From: Ceratodon purpureus
Lineage: Eukaryota > Streptophyta > Bryopsida > Pseudoditrichales > Ditrichaceae
NCBI GenBank assembly: GCA_014871385.1
Contig: CM026432.1
Span: 248,001-312,000, forward strand
Reading direction: 5' to 3'
DNA length: 64,000 bases
In this document: positions 38,362 through 50,869 of the stretch, in pieces
Layout: every line of letters starts with the position of its first letter
Position numbering within the stretch: position 1 is the stretch's first letter
Notes under the pieces: generated by a model
The model's database searches: none
Told to the model about the DNA's origin: nothing
The model's input: the letters and a program-made list of their open reading frames with translations, nothing else
Program-made: the position numbers and the translations under genes

Positions 38362-39066
38362 GCTCTACGGTCCGGCCATCATTTAGGGTTCCTGATGACG
38401 TCAGCGATGTCAATATATTGTCCGTAGCTCCGGACACTGTAGCTGCGCACGTAGAATTGTCTTGCCATGCACCCTCGCGGATATCTGTCCCTGTCTTCGT
38501 CGGCGGGTGGGTCGTCGTGTCTACGTCCGTCGAACACCCGTATGCACTCGTGCTGCGCATCAACAAAGTCCCCGTATGGAATCTCCACGCGGTTGAGATT
38601 CGGCATGTGAGAACACACGTCGGGGATGACGTTAGTGCTCACTGGAAGTTCAGTAGAGAAAGCCCTTGTAAATGGCTGTTCTTGCAGAATTGGACATTGT
38701 TGCGCTACTCGCGCCTAAATATATGAAGCCGCCTTTGTGTATGGAATCTTGCACGTCACATCATGCCTGTTTCTGATGAATGCCGTGCGACCTGGGGGTC
38801 GGTCCGCGGTTTGCACCCTAAACCGTTTCCTTGCTTTGGCGGTCCACGAGGTTCCACTGTTGCCAGGAGATGCCCCTCGCGCAATCTCTAGGCAAGAGGA
38901 TTGGAACCGCAGTCCTCCCCCGATTGCGCTCCGCGGTTATTTTTGCTGCTGAACCGTGGAAACTCGCGTGATTCAGAGGGTATGCCCTACCCCTCAACCT
39001 CCTTGTGTCACGGCTCTCTTTGTGCCCGTCTTTACTCACTGTGGGGGGTGTTGGTAATGTAGCGGG

Positions 39067-39463
39067 ATGGCGCAGTTGCATCGTTTGGACGTCACGGACG
39101 CGCGACGCATGAGGGCAAGGGACGAGAAGCTCCGACAGCGGGAGTTGAGTGCTGCGCGGCGTGACCGAGTTCCGAGAATCATCTGCTCTTGCCGAGTGTG
39201 CAGACGTGGGTTTCGCAAGGAGCTCCGGCTGGACACGGTCGCGGAGCATCTTGACCCCACGCGAGGTCATGGCCGGCATCCAGAGTACAGAGGACATACT
39301 GAGGTGAGTGCGGGTTGCTTCTTACCTCAAACTTAGCCCTCTGGTCAGCTGAGGATTGTCGCCCTGTGATTCTCACAATGTCGAAATACACATGCAATGC
39401 AGAATCACGGTCGAATTAGTTCATGTTTGTAATTCTCGAGGGAAGTCTTTAAGCATAAACGTA

Positions 39464-39527
<64 letters not shown>

Positions 39528-42500
39528 CCTTTTCTGCAGCCCACAAACTTTACGAAGATCATGTCGCTTCTACGAGTCCGCTTAGTGCTCCTTCATGTAT
39601 GCTCCACGTATTGGGCTCCCTCCTTGAATATGTGCACCACAGCGTACCTTACTGACTACAATCTCGACGTGAATTTCCACGTCACAGGGCTTCGAATTGG
39701 ACGACTCAGATCTAGAGTGGGACCGTCATATCGAAGAGCAATTTGGTGTGACAGGCATCAGACAACGGCACGACGACAGAGTGGACGACCCACTGGACGA
39801 CGACATTAACATGGCGGACCTCCTCGCACAGACTGCCGATATGCAAGCCGACCTTGACAGGGAGGCGCGTGCACGACGTGTAGGGGCTGCGAGACCGGCA
39901 GTCCCTCTTGAGGCGGACTTGGAGGGAGAACCCGAGGATCTCGCAAATGACGCTGGACCCGACGAATCCTGTACCGCCCCATGCAACGTCAACGGAGGCG
40001 TCGCGGGCGGTAGACCTACCGACCCCGGAACTGCTCCAGGAGGCGCTCAGTTTCCAGCCTCTCCAGGAAGACCAGATGTGGGTGATTCATCTTCTCACGA
40101 CTCTGATGATGAGGACTCTGTTGATGAGGACCTCCCGTGGGGGGACGCTGGCGGACAGGCTGGCGGACACGAGCAGTTCATGGCGGACATGGCTGCCGTG
40201 GAGGATGCGGCCAACATACCCTTGTTTGAAGGATCACGCAGCTCAGTACTTGGAGCTACTCTACTCATCCTGTCAACTTGCAACAACCACGGCGTCTCCC
40301 AGAAATTCACCTCCGAACTCTTCATGGTTTTGCACAATACCATCCTCCCTTCACCGAACACTCTCCCTAAGTCATGGTACGAGGCGTCTGCGCATCTTAA
40401 TCGAATAGGCCTAACGTACAACTGCTATGACGTGTGCCCGAACCAGTGTGTGCTCTTTCGAGGACCTCATGCAGACAGTATTCTGTGCCCCAAATGCGAG
40501 GCCCCACGCAGGAAACTGGCCGGCCAATCCATGGTGCCTCACCAAGTCCTCCGTCACTTCCCCCTAATTCCGCGGTTACGCCGCATGTTTGGCAGTCAGA
40601 AGCAAGCTGCGTTGATGACCTGGCACCTTGCTAATCGCAGCACAGATGGGAAGGTTCGACACGCTGCAGACTCACGGCAATGGAGTTTCATCGACGCTAA
40701 GGCAGAGTGGAGGACATTCTCCAGCGAGCCCAGGAACTTGAGGTTGTCCCTGGCAACGGATGGAATCAACCCTCACTCGGAGAAGCGGAGCACCCATTCC
40801 TTGTGGCCTGTGCTACTGCTGAACCACAACATCCCTCCGTGGTTGACGACAAAGAAATATTTCATTATGCTCAGCCTCTTGATTCCAGGCCCGAGGTCCG
40901 TCACTGGACCACATTTTGACATGTACCTCGAGCCGCTCGTTGAGGAGCTGCAGCTGCTCTGGATGGAGGGTGTCATGGTTAGAGATGCGGCTAATGTGAT
41001 CAATGAAGAGCACTTTCGGATGCGAGCACTACTCATGTGGACAGTCCACGACTTTCCGGCTTACGGCCTTGTGGCTGGCTGCGTGACTAAAGGCTACCGC
41101 GGATGCCCGTGTTGCGGCCCACATACGAAGTCACGGCGCTCGAAGTTCCTGAAGAAGAATGTATACGAGCATCAACATCGGAAATGGCTCCCTCAGGGGC
41201 ACCCGTTCAGAGTTAACCGCGATGCATTCCGTGGAACAACTGAGGACGCGCATGCGCCACCACGCGTCACCGGGTCGGAAGTGCTGCGATGGGGACGGGA
41301 TAGAGAGGCGCATCTGGCAGACCCTGAGAGCAGGAGATCAGACGATCCGGTAAGGGTGCACGGCGTCAAGCGCGTGTCCATCCTTTACACACTACCTTAC
41401 TGGAAGGTGAGAGCACCTTCTCCTGACGTCCCAAACCACTCTCCGAACGTGTTGATCTGCTGTTGCACACGCTGCTGGATCCGTGCTGTATGTTCCCATG
41501 CGGGTCCTCTCTAGTTTATATTGCGCAGTCCCCGATCAGGGTTTCACGTCCTTCCCCCTGGGACGAAGGACCGTAGTCCCCCCCTGCATGGCCCTCGGAG
41601 GCTGAACCCATGTACACGCTTGTTTGCCGCGCAGTTAAGTCGCCTTAGGACTGGACATTCGCACGCTCAAATTTTGCAATACCTGCCTGCCACATTCTCA
41701 TACACTACTCCGAATGACTAACATTCAGGCTGTGTGCGGCTCCTTGCCTGCAGGATCTTCCCATACGGCACACCATCGACTTGATGCACGTTGAGCGAAA
41801 TGTCTGCGCAAGCCTCATGGGATTCCTCCTGGGAACGAAGGACGTCGTGGCTGTACGGAAGGACATGGAAACCGTCGGTGTCATGCCTGACCTCCACCTA
41901 CAACGGACAGGTAACGCTGGAGTGTACATGAAGCCACACGCCCCGTATGTCTTCAGAGAAGACGAGAAGGTCAGATTCCTGCGCAATGTGGGGAGCACAA
42001 GAACTCCGTCAGGCTACTCCTCCACCTTCACAAAGCATGCGGGAGCCGAGAAACTCAATGGCTTGAAAAGCCACGATTTCCACATCCTCATGCAACAACT
42101 CTTACCTGCCACGGTACGCGCCATCGGACACGCTGGGGTCCGTGACACAGTAGTGCGTTTAGGCACTTGTTTCCAGCGCATGTGCCAGAAGGTCATTGTA
42201 CCGGAAGACATGGTCGCTCTTCAAACGTACACTGCCGAGACACTCTGCATGTTGGAGGTGTACTTTCCTCCGGCGTTTTTTGACGTCATGACTCACCTGA
42301 TAATTCACTTGGTTGAGGAGTTAGCCATATGCGGTCCTGTTCACGCGCGATGGTGTTACCCAGTAGAGCGATACCTCGGCCATCTGAAGTCCATGGTGCG
42401 CACTCGGGCTCGACCAGAGGCTGCAATCGCGAACTCTTATGTATGCGAGCAGGGCATTGGCTTTGCAACGGAGCACCTGTACTCCTACCCCTACGACATC

Positions 42501-43768
42501 AGAATGCTCTGGGACATGGAACCCAATGATCGTGACGAGGGCGAAGTGCTAGTCGGCGCCTCCAAGCTTGTCAGATGGTCCGCAGTTGACATCGACCGGA
42601 TCCACGACTTCATCATCTCAAACTCCGTTGACACAGCCGACCTTCGCAGGTGAGTTTTACACATTTTGAATTCCTCGAAAGTGGTGCCCCAAATAAACTC
42701 TTTCTCGCATGATCCTACCAGAATGTCGCAGTCACTCGCACCCCCTTGGTCCCCATGACCTTCTAAATCTCCCTTGCGCAGGACTTACGATGGACTGCGT
42801 GAAGAATACAACCAGCACCCCGGCTTTGCTAGGAGACGGCCGTTTCCGACTTTTCCCATGTGGTTGGCCGCAGAAGTCTCTACCATGAGGTCCAATGCCG
42901 ACCCGCGCTTGACCCTGAACATTGTATTGCTCTCATCCCCCCCACCCCCACTCGTCCAGGAGTACCACTCACTATGGGCGTATGGCAACCACCTCCGCGT
43001 CTGGGCCGACGAGACAGGCCCCCACCCGCACGCCTCCTTCGACAGCGCCGTGTCCGACATCATCTCCCAAGAATGTCGCGCATCTTCATCCGATCGCAAC
43101 ACCATACGTGCGGACCTCAAGTACGTCGGAATCGTGAAGAAGATTGTGCTCGTCAGGTACGGACACATGCGATACATCGTGCTCAAGTGCTCCTGGATTA
43201 AACCAAATGTCGCGGGCCGAAGGCAAACCATGCGACGCGATGAGCATGGCTTCTGGCTTGTTGATTACAACAAACGCCAGTCGGAAGAGTCAGAGCCTTT
43301 TATCTTCCCCTCCACTGTGAAACAGGTACACCGTATGCCATTTGTAGTACCCGCAATTCTTCTAACCCCCCAAACCCCCCCCCCCCTCCCTGCTCTGAAA
43401 CCCTACAATGCTCACTGGCTGGACTAACGACCTCAAACATGCCGCAGGTTTACTTTGTTGACGACCTCCAGCATCCCGGCTGGAAGGTCGTAATTCAAAA
43501 GGAGGCCCGGGGCCGCCGTGTTTTTGGGGGCGAGGACGACGCCGTCCTTGAAGTCCCCAGGATGGCAAGCTTTGTGGTGCCAGGAGAGGGCAGCGCAGTT
43601 GACGTCGCGCACATCGTAGAAGCTCACGAGGTCCCCGAAGTTGAGGTCGACGCCGCGGTGGAGGCTCGCGAACAGGACGACGACGACGAGGCTGGTTATT
43701 CAGACGAGGATTACAACACAGACCACCCCGACCAAAGCTCAGACGACGCGGGCGAGTTCTCGGAGTGA
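39067..43768 (+). CDS. CACTA transposase (TNP2/TnpD-like)
   Basis: Inferred exons: 39067-39303, 39689-41406 or one base earlier (39688), 41754-42649, 42782-43325, 43448-43768. With the 39688 start the frame stays open to TGA, giving 1238 aa. Donors are GTGAGT, GTGAGA, GTGAGT and GTACAC; acceptors end GTCACAG, CTGCAG, GCGCAG and CCGCAG. Exon 1 encodes a short Cys motif (ICSCRVCRRGF). Exon 2 holds the Transposase_21 domain (NQCVLFRG..., CPKC, RKLTTD-like core). The exon 2-3 junction restores the family motif YWKDLPIRHTIDLMHVERNV. Exon 3 carries DUF4218 (LNGLKSHDFHILMQQLLP). Exon 4 carries DUF4216 (YVGIVKKIVLVRYG...), finished by VYFVDD in exon 5. An acidic C-terminus follows. This is the catalytic component for cutting the element at its inverted repeats; nothing disabling is visible. 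Confidence 0.9.
39470..39523. repeat. (TA)n microsatellite in transposase intron 1
   Basis: About 25 TA units within the intron 39304-39687. Confidence 0.95.
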
Positions 43769-43769
43769 C

Positions 43770-44848
43770 CCTGAACGCGGAATCCTCCACGCGGTGACCC
43801 TGCCGCATGTCTCCAGTCGTCCACCCAGCGACCACGGTCCACATCCGCTGCAGACCCCTTTTTTCGCCCATTTTTTGCACTCCACTTCGAGTGGACTACC
43901 GACACCCACATCCCTCTCTATCCTTCACTCCAGGGGCAGTAAGCATAGTAGGAACTTCTCCACGTTTTGAACCCTTTTGATCACCGAGCCCCATGTTCGC
44001 AGGGACTCCTTACCGGAATGCATCAGTACGTTCATAGACTTTGTAGAACTTCTCCGCTTGCCAGTTAGTGATGCGCTACTTGCACATTGTCACACACTTC
44101 TGTAAACACTCTGTACTACGTGCTTGTTGCCTCCAAGCATCCATTCCCACATAATGAAAAGTATAGATTTTATCACCGCCATGTGCATAAATACCATGGT
44201 CTTCTACTAAACAGCGTCGTACAGTGTATCTCCATGCCCTAAACCCTTCATTCATTCTGCCCACAACCGTTCGGAGTCCCCACGGCGCATCACAGCTGTA
44301 CAGAACCATCCCGTCTAAGCACCTTCCCCCTCAGCATCGCATACGACCCCCATACGTACTGTGTCCCGCCACGGTATCCCAATCGAACCCACGGTACCCC
44401 AAACAAATGCGAGACCTGTATCCGTGACAACGTCCACCTCGCCCGTCCGATCCCACTTCACACCTGACGATCCTCACCGCTGCCCCACGCACTGTACCCC
44501 GGACCCAGCAGTCGCGTCGACGCGACACGTGGTCCACTAAGGACGTCTTCATTCCCCTCCGCCGCATTCATCCCATACCTGCCCGTCAAAAAAGCCCACA
44601 ACCGGGCGGACAGTCAGAGCACCCACTGACCTCCACGTCAGTTCATCCAAGCACATCCATTGTCCAAATCTTCGTGAACCTGCGCATGACAGGCTGGGTA
44701 AGTCCGCGGGGGACGCGGTAAGATCCGCTCTGACTGCAGTGACGAAGTACACTCAGGGTCGCACTCACGACTGAATTCACCCGCAGAACAGCACTGGAGT
44801 AATTTGAGGACAAGTTCACTACGCTTTAGTGTACACGTCCAGTGTTCG
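43770..44848. other. CACTA right subterminal region
   Basis: Follows the transposase stop and runs to the right inverted repeat. CT- and CA-rich on the plus strand, with no coding unit. Presumably 3' untranslated sequence, terminator and subterminal binding sites (inference). Confidence 0.4.
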
Positions 44849-44869
44849 AGTCCCACTGTTGGACTAGTG
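44849..44869 (-). repeat. CACTA right terminal inverted repeat
   Basis: 21 bp ending GGACTAGTG, followed by target duplication CAA (44870-44872). Confidence 0.95.
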
Positions 44870-45067
44870 CAAAGCCTTTAATATATTGAAAAGGTCAATA
44901 CAGCTTCTGAATAGCTGACTTAGTACATGGTATATTACTAAAACCATTCACTACGTGACAAATGGCCATTGTGGAAATGGCAGTTCTAAAGTAGGAGGGC
45001 TATCTACTTCTTCGCCAAGGGGTGACGCAAGATTCCACTCTCTAGGAGTAGCTTGACCTCGTTGAAG

Positions 45068-48000
45068 CTAAAGGTAGGCGCATGGATGAAAAGCTCGGCT
45101 TCGGGATTTGCAGACCTTCAAGAGTATGTAGTATAGGTGCTTACAATACGTGAACTGATTCCTGCCTCGGAACGTAGTCATCGTCTTCTGGAATGCAGGA
45201 CAAGTGCAACCAGGGTAAGAACTGATGGTAATCTGGTACCGTGTGATGTGTGGAGCGACGCCCGAATCCAGCCCAATGATGCAACCGTGGCCCGGCTCAG
45301 GTATCATGGTGACGGAACGGAGGCGCGCTTTCAGTGACTCGGAGGAGCCCATGGAGAGTCGCTGCGCCGGATTGGGACGAGTGGCAGTGCGCTTCACCAT
45401 CTTGCCGTCTCTCTTGCCTGGGTAGCGGTCAGCGTCTGCAGGGACTGGCACCGAGCTGAGATTTGCAGGGGGCGGGGCAGAGGAGAAGAGGCGTCTTGGG
45501 GAGACCGGCTTCTTCGGCGGAAGTTGAAAGCCTGCTGCTTCAAGGGCTAGAATCTCAGTCAGTTTTAGGTTAGTACCTAGTTTCATTGGCCAGACCTCAG
45601 GAATGGAGGGGAATTCCTGGTCCTTTGAGTAGTGTGCTACCCACTTGCGCTTAGAGCCTTTCACGCAGCGCTCAATATCGTCGGAGGAGAAGAAGAACTC
45701 AGTCTTCTCGACTAGGTTCCTGCGATAGTTAGTCCAGAGCCCAGTGTAGGTCGGTGCAGCTGTGCAATGGGGCCCCCTGACGATTCTCTCAGTGCACTTC
45801 TTCTTCGTTTCAGCTCTTTGGGCCCAGCAGCACTTCGCAAAAAGTTTGTGAAGTCTTGAGATGTGCCACTCTTTGACGTCGACCTTGGTTTCTTCAACCG
45901 CGTTGACATGGCGAATGCCGCCCTTGTTCACAGGTGAAGGTAAAGAGGAATCAACTTCCTTGGTTGGAGGTTGGGTACATTGTACCTCGGTGTCGTGTTC
46001 GGAGTCGTCTTCCACAATGACGGGCATCTGCATAGGGCGAGCCCTGACGGCACGTCTTGGGCCTCTTGGGCGCGAGAAGTTTGTCTTGTCCGGGCGATGA
46101 GACTCCTCGTCAGCTCCGATGAGGACGTCGGCTTTTCGCTTCTGTGAACCGAAGACTTCCGCTCCAGGCATGATAGGCTGACGGGTGCAGAACTCATCCG
46201 CGCCTGGCATATCGAGCATGGGCTTATCGAGCAGTGTAGGATTTCCCCATTTCTTCGCGTTGCGTTCAGCCATCCGGAGCCTGAGTTCCTTCTTGGATGG
46301 TCCTGTTCCGCCGACGTCACCTTTGAGGAACTGGTAGTAGTTTACAACCTGTAGAAAAGCCCGAACGAAATCGTCCACGGTAGCAACGTACAGGTCGTTC
46401 CCGTTGTTTCCTGAAGCTTGGAGCCACTTGTTGTGAACTGTTTCGGCGAGGTTACAGGTCGGCATCTCTGTGAGTTCTTCTTTCGTGAATTTCTGCAGAT
46501 TTGACAGTAGGTGCCGTTAGTTTCACGGATTAGAGTTTTGTAGGTTAGGGCTAGGAAACCAGTATCAAAAACATCAAAACAGAGTGCAGAGAGAATACCT
46601 CGGTCATGAATCCCCCCCACTGGCGGAAGCGGTGGTGCCAGAATGACAGCCACTGATCGAGTTTGATGAGCCCGCTCTCGCCAACGACCCCGGTGGATGC
46701 CCACCATGCTCGCAACGCATGGTACAGAGTTTCGGCCTCTGCCATGCTGGTCGCATTCTTGTACTGAGTGCACATCTTCTTGTGCTGTTCCCAGAGTTCT
46801 TCGGGGAAGTGCTTCTGCGTATACGCCACCATGTTCTGAGTCCAGTGGAACAAGCACGACCTCTCCCGGTCCTCCATTGGGTCTTCTTTGTTGCCATTGC
46901 CGTAGAGGATTCGCACTGCATTCCAATTCGCCTGTGCGTTATCCGCCATGAACCCCTTGAAGTTCGGCGCTGCAACGCCATTGATTTCCATGACCAGATT
47001 CAGGTTTTTCCAGAAGACGAGCTTGGCGTCCGTGTCCTCGGACTGCATGTCGCAAGTGGCGATTGTCATCACGCGGCAGTAGGTGGCATCGTACACATGG
47101 CACGCCATCGTCGACCAGTCTTTGACGCGTTTTACATGGTCGAACATGATCCATGCGTTCTCCAAGTCGCCACCAGCTTGCATACAGCTGACCAAGTCGA
47201 CACCACTTCCCGGCCCGACCTCCGACATCTTGAAGACGAAGACTTTGTCACGCATAGATCCCTGACCAGGAAACCTATTCTCCTGGACATACGCCCAGAG
47301 ACTGTTTCCACGGAGCTTGGTGATACCGTCCATGATTCCGTACCTTTTGAATTTTTTGAAGGTGGCGACTTTGTTGCCGATGTTTGGTGACGCCATGTCT
47401 TTGCAACGATCCAAAACAGGAACCAGCTCCTCCATCGTCAGCTTCCTCGGTGGTGCATCCTCGGGCTGTAGAAGGTAGCTCCCGATGAGGAGTTTGCTCG
47501 CCTCCAGGACAACGGCGCTCTTTGTTGCTTTGTTGTTCATCTCTACCTGCTCTTCTATTAAGCTATTAATCTCTGCTTTAGAGTCTCTTTAGTCTCCTAC
47601 TTTCACAGGATGATCATGTGTTCCTATGTGAATACAAGCTCTAGTCTGATTCGGTTTGCCCACAACGTAATAAATCTTAGCCTCGCATGTAGCTACACAT
47701 GATGGAGGTTCTTTACATACCTTGCACACTAGCGTGGAGTGAGATGGAGGAGGCTGATCCATGACAAAAGCTTGCAAGGTACAGCCTTCGAACTCAGTCT
47801 CGTTAACCTCGAAGATCTTGGGAACACGCTTGAGGAAGTCACACTCCTCGTTCGTGCAACGCAGCCATCCGACGCAGGTGGAACTTCGAAAAGAGAGTCC
47901 GAAGTCGTTTTTGATGTTTGTTGTGATGGTCTTGGTGCACAAGTGTCCGTCGTATCGTTTGTCCATTCCCTGCATTGACTTGGCGGCGAGCTTAGAGGAT

Positions 48001-48680
48001 CCTGCAGCAGCTGGTGGCAACTCAAAAAGAACCGGACCATCAAACTTCGCAGGCAAGTACTCTACTCTCTCGTGTCTAATAGTGGAATAGTCTATCTTCT
48101 TCAAAATGTTTTTGGACCCACGCGTCTTAGCAATCTCTTTAAGGAGCGGAACAATGCTAACTGTGACCTGGGACAATGGAGGAGAGACATTGGAAGGAGG
48201 AGCATCAGCGTGGACCTTGGGCACCAACTTGACGGGACTGACTTCATCATCAGAGGAGAGGGATATGACGGACGGAGGAGGAGGTTTTTCTACATCGGAA
48301 GTCTCAGCACCGGGCTCGACTTTGACCTTGACATCACGAGGTAAGGGAGTCTGAATTGTGCAAGTAGAAGAGCGACGAAGGGTGAGGATCTCAGTGGATG
48401 CAGCCATCAGAGAATCAGTAAGACCATAGACTCTATAGGATCCAGGGAGGAGTCTCCACTGCAACATATTGTTTTCATCTCTCACTGAAGGTTGCCCGAG
48501 GGTGTGGGTAACCTCGGCAGTAACGTCATCAAAGATCTCCTCCTCTATACTGATGGAATCCTCACGAAAATGGAATCTGAGATTGAGGCGAAGAGAGGAC
48601 ACCGTAGCTAGGCCATCGTCATCTACGCGAAACCTAAGAGGGATGCCCATGCCTTGGGCGTACAGACAGACCATCCCCAT
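45068..48680 (-). CDS. Mutator-like (MULE) transposase with SWIM zinc finger
   Basis: Inferred exons on the minus strand: 48680-47601, 47546-46599, 46492-45068 (all phase 0; 1150 aa). Donors are GTAGGA and GTATTC; acceptors end GAGCAG and CTGCAG. ATG 48680 follows an in-frame stop upstream. Exon 1 has an unassigned N-terminus, an acidic region, and near residues 265-355 a Cys/His cluster (CTNEECDFL, VCKVCKEPPSC, HIGTHDH) like the zinc modules that precede MULE catalytic domains. Exon 2 is the MULE domain: VYDATY (Asp near 513), FMADNAQANW (Asp near 562), then CLFHWTQNM. Exon 3 has a basic linker and a SWIM finger, CTCP..YCKH, near residues 1095-1120. The annotated stop at 45068 probably reflects a frameshift: near 45107-45109 one base changes frame, and the shifted frame runs to 45004 with credible leucine-rich coding. 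Otherwise intact. Confidence 0.8.
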
Positions 48681-49263
48681 ATTCGCAGGCAACTCAGAGA
48701 TACTAGAGGAAGACGGGAGAAAGGGAGTGTACTAGCGAAGCAGTATCGTGAGAGCAAAGTGAGAGGAATGATGCATCGTTGTTGATCATTTTATTCTAGT
48801 TGGAATGTCCATGTGGACGACTAGGTAATGATTCATTCTGTTACGAAACGAATGTATGATTAAAGAGAGACGGCGCTAACTAATTAGAATGTTGCTTTCT
48901 GCAGGCATGAGTGTAGGGATTTTTAGATGTACGCATTTAATATATGAATCGTGGAACCGATTCTATTTGATGTGGAGGTTGGTGAGATTAGACTGAGCCG
49001 TCAATTGTGTCCATATTTAATACAAGTTTTCCAGTGCTTAATTTAAAACTTTTATAATTTTGTGGGCTTCGTTTATTCTCTTCCAATATAGATTGATCTC
49101 ATCAGCTTTAATTCAAAATGCAATTATTTATAGTTTTCACTAATTTAAGTAGGTTAAGTATTGAGGGCTGAATCAGAGGACTTGAAGGTTTGGAATATAT
49201 AAGTGGAAGGGGAGTTAGAAGGAGAGCAATATTGTGAGGAGAGTTTTCTTGTTAGTTAGACAC
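48681..49263. promoter_or_regulatory. Divergent intergenic region, MULE transposase / ParB-methyltransferase gene
   Basis: 583 bp separate the two outward-reading start codons. TATATAAG at 49196-49203 is a good TATA box, about 60 bp before the plus-strand ATG at 49264. No clear TATA box was found for the minus-strand gene. AT-rich sequence in between. Confidence 0.45.
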
Positions 49264-50869
49264 ATGAAGGAGAGTGGAGGGTCAGCTCCCTCCACTTATG
49301 TCACTCCTAAACCTAGAAGAAAGGCATACGGTACAGATTTTACGAATAGGAGAGCGAGGAAGAGGAGAGAATTACGTGGGAAGTCAAAGTCGAAAGGCAA
49401 CCTACTGAGTGCACCTCTGAAGGTTCGAGGAGCTGGGCTGCCTGTGGCAATTAAATTTTGTAGCATTCGTAAACTCATTTTAGAGTCCATAGTCGAGGTG
49501 AAAGATGAGGTTTTAGAGGACATCGCAGTTGAGCATCAGGTGCATGAGGAAAGAAGTAGCGGAGAAAAACACCTAGAGATGACGGAAGACCTAGGGTTCA
49601 ATTCCAGTCCGACTTTAGAGACACCACAACCTTCGTTTGGAATCAAGGAGTGTTCAACAAGAGGGACGAATTCACAGTCGGCCGACCATTCTAACACGGA
49701 TGCGGTAAGTTTCATAATCGATACATTATAACATGCTAACTGTAAATAATGTATTTTTGAGAGTTACCTTCATTTTTATGTAATGTGTTAGCATTTCTAT
49801 TGTTTTACTAATTAGAGTTATGATGCCGCATCAAACCGAGTGGTTGTTTACAATAAGATATCCGAAGTATAAATACCCGTCATAGTCTTAAATATTTGTG
49901 CAGATTATCGATTGGTTTAGGATTGATCAAGAGGTTTTAGAGGAAAAGACGCCAGAAGTGGATGCGGGCGAGGAGTCCGATCCTGAGACATTGATAAGAG
50001 TGGCTCGTAGAGCAAGGCGAGAAATTATGGAGGCGGGCGAAGGTGGGGAAGCAATAGCTGCGAGACGAGCGGGACGAGGGGACCCCGGAAGTCCATCGTT
50101 GATGAGTCTAGACGAGGACCAATCGCCCGGTAGAATGGCGGGGCCCGTTGATGACAATGAATGTCAAGAGATAGAGATTGCGGATCGAGGGAGAGGAATA
50201 GATGGTCCAGGGAGAGGGAGAGGTCCAGGTTGTCGGAGGAAGGAGTCACGTGAGGGCACTTCGCAACTGAAGCTTGCGGCATCGGGGGTGGATTGTGCTG
50301 ACGGGAGAATGGCCGCGCGTGGAGAGGACCGAGGGGCAGAGGAGATGGAGAGCGTGGGAGGAGAGACGGATCGAGGCGCAGCCACTGAGGAGGTAAGGGT
50401 TCGAATTTGGGATTTTGGGGATGTGGGGTTGTTGAATGTTGAAGTGGGTGAGGTGGGGGATTCGTGGAATGCTATGCACAGGGTCGCTGAGTGAGAGATT
50501 CGGGATGCAAAACCCTCTGCACCTCTACCTGCGAGTGCAAAGGTTGAGGATTGGGCAATATCTGTTGAGATTTAGTTTTGGGTTTTTCATGAGGTTTCGG
50601 ATCTAGACGAAGTGGGGGAGTTGGGGGAAGGGGAAGTCAGGGGCGTCGCGGCTGCAGTGGATATTTATTCACAGGAGATGCGAACAATGGAGATGGAGGA
50701 AGTTGGGTCGAGGTGGGGCGCGTTTGCAGCATTTTGAGAGCTCGGAGCCACAGAGGAGGAGAAGGGCTTCACGGTCCTGCTGGTGCAGAGTGATTGGCAC
50801 CCCGCGACAACAAATGAGGTGAACTTCAAGGCCGCAAGCCCTGTGGTGGGAGATGCTGCCATTGCGGCA

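Larger units (their letters stand above)
24127..44869 (+). mobile_element. Complete CACTA (En/Spm-type) DNA transposon, 20.7 kb
   Basis: The left end reads CACTAGTCCAATAGTGGG and the reverse complement of the right end reads CACTAGTCCAACAGTGGG; the 21-bp inverted repeats differ at one base. CAA at 24124-24126 and CAA at 44870-44872 form the 3-bp target duplication typical of CACTA elements. Subterminal ACACT words recur inside both ends (near 24155 and 24172 on the left; near 44844 and 44830 on the right), the kind of site TnpA-type proteins bind. Inside are a TNP2 transposase and a Cys-rich ORF on the plus strand, and a TnpA-like gene, a two-B3-domain gene and two unassigned ORFs on the minus strand. 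It is GC-richer than its flanks. The nearly identical ends and intact transposase frame suggest recent insertion. Confidence 0.93.

Noticed and set aside
38379..38642. 87-residue minus-strand frame between the Cys-rich ORF and the transposase
   Set aside because: Some protein-like text, but no supported start, splice signals or recognised domain.
45068..48680. Host SWIM-domain gene of the FAR1/FHY3 type
   Set aside because: FAR1-type proteins are domesticated MULE transposases, but the N-terminal Cys/His arrangement here is not the FAR1 domain, and the transposon setting plus C-terminal frameshift favour a mobile element.
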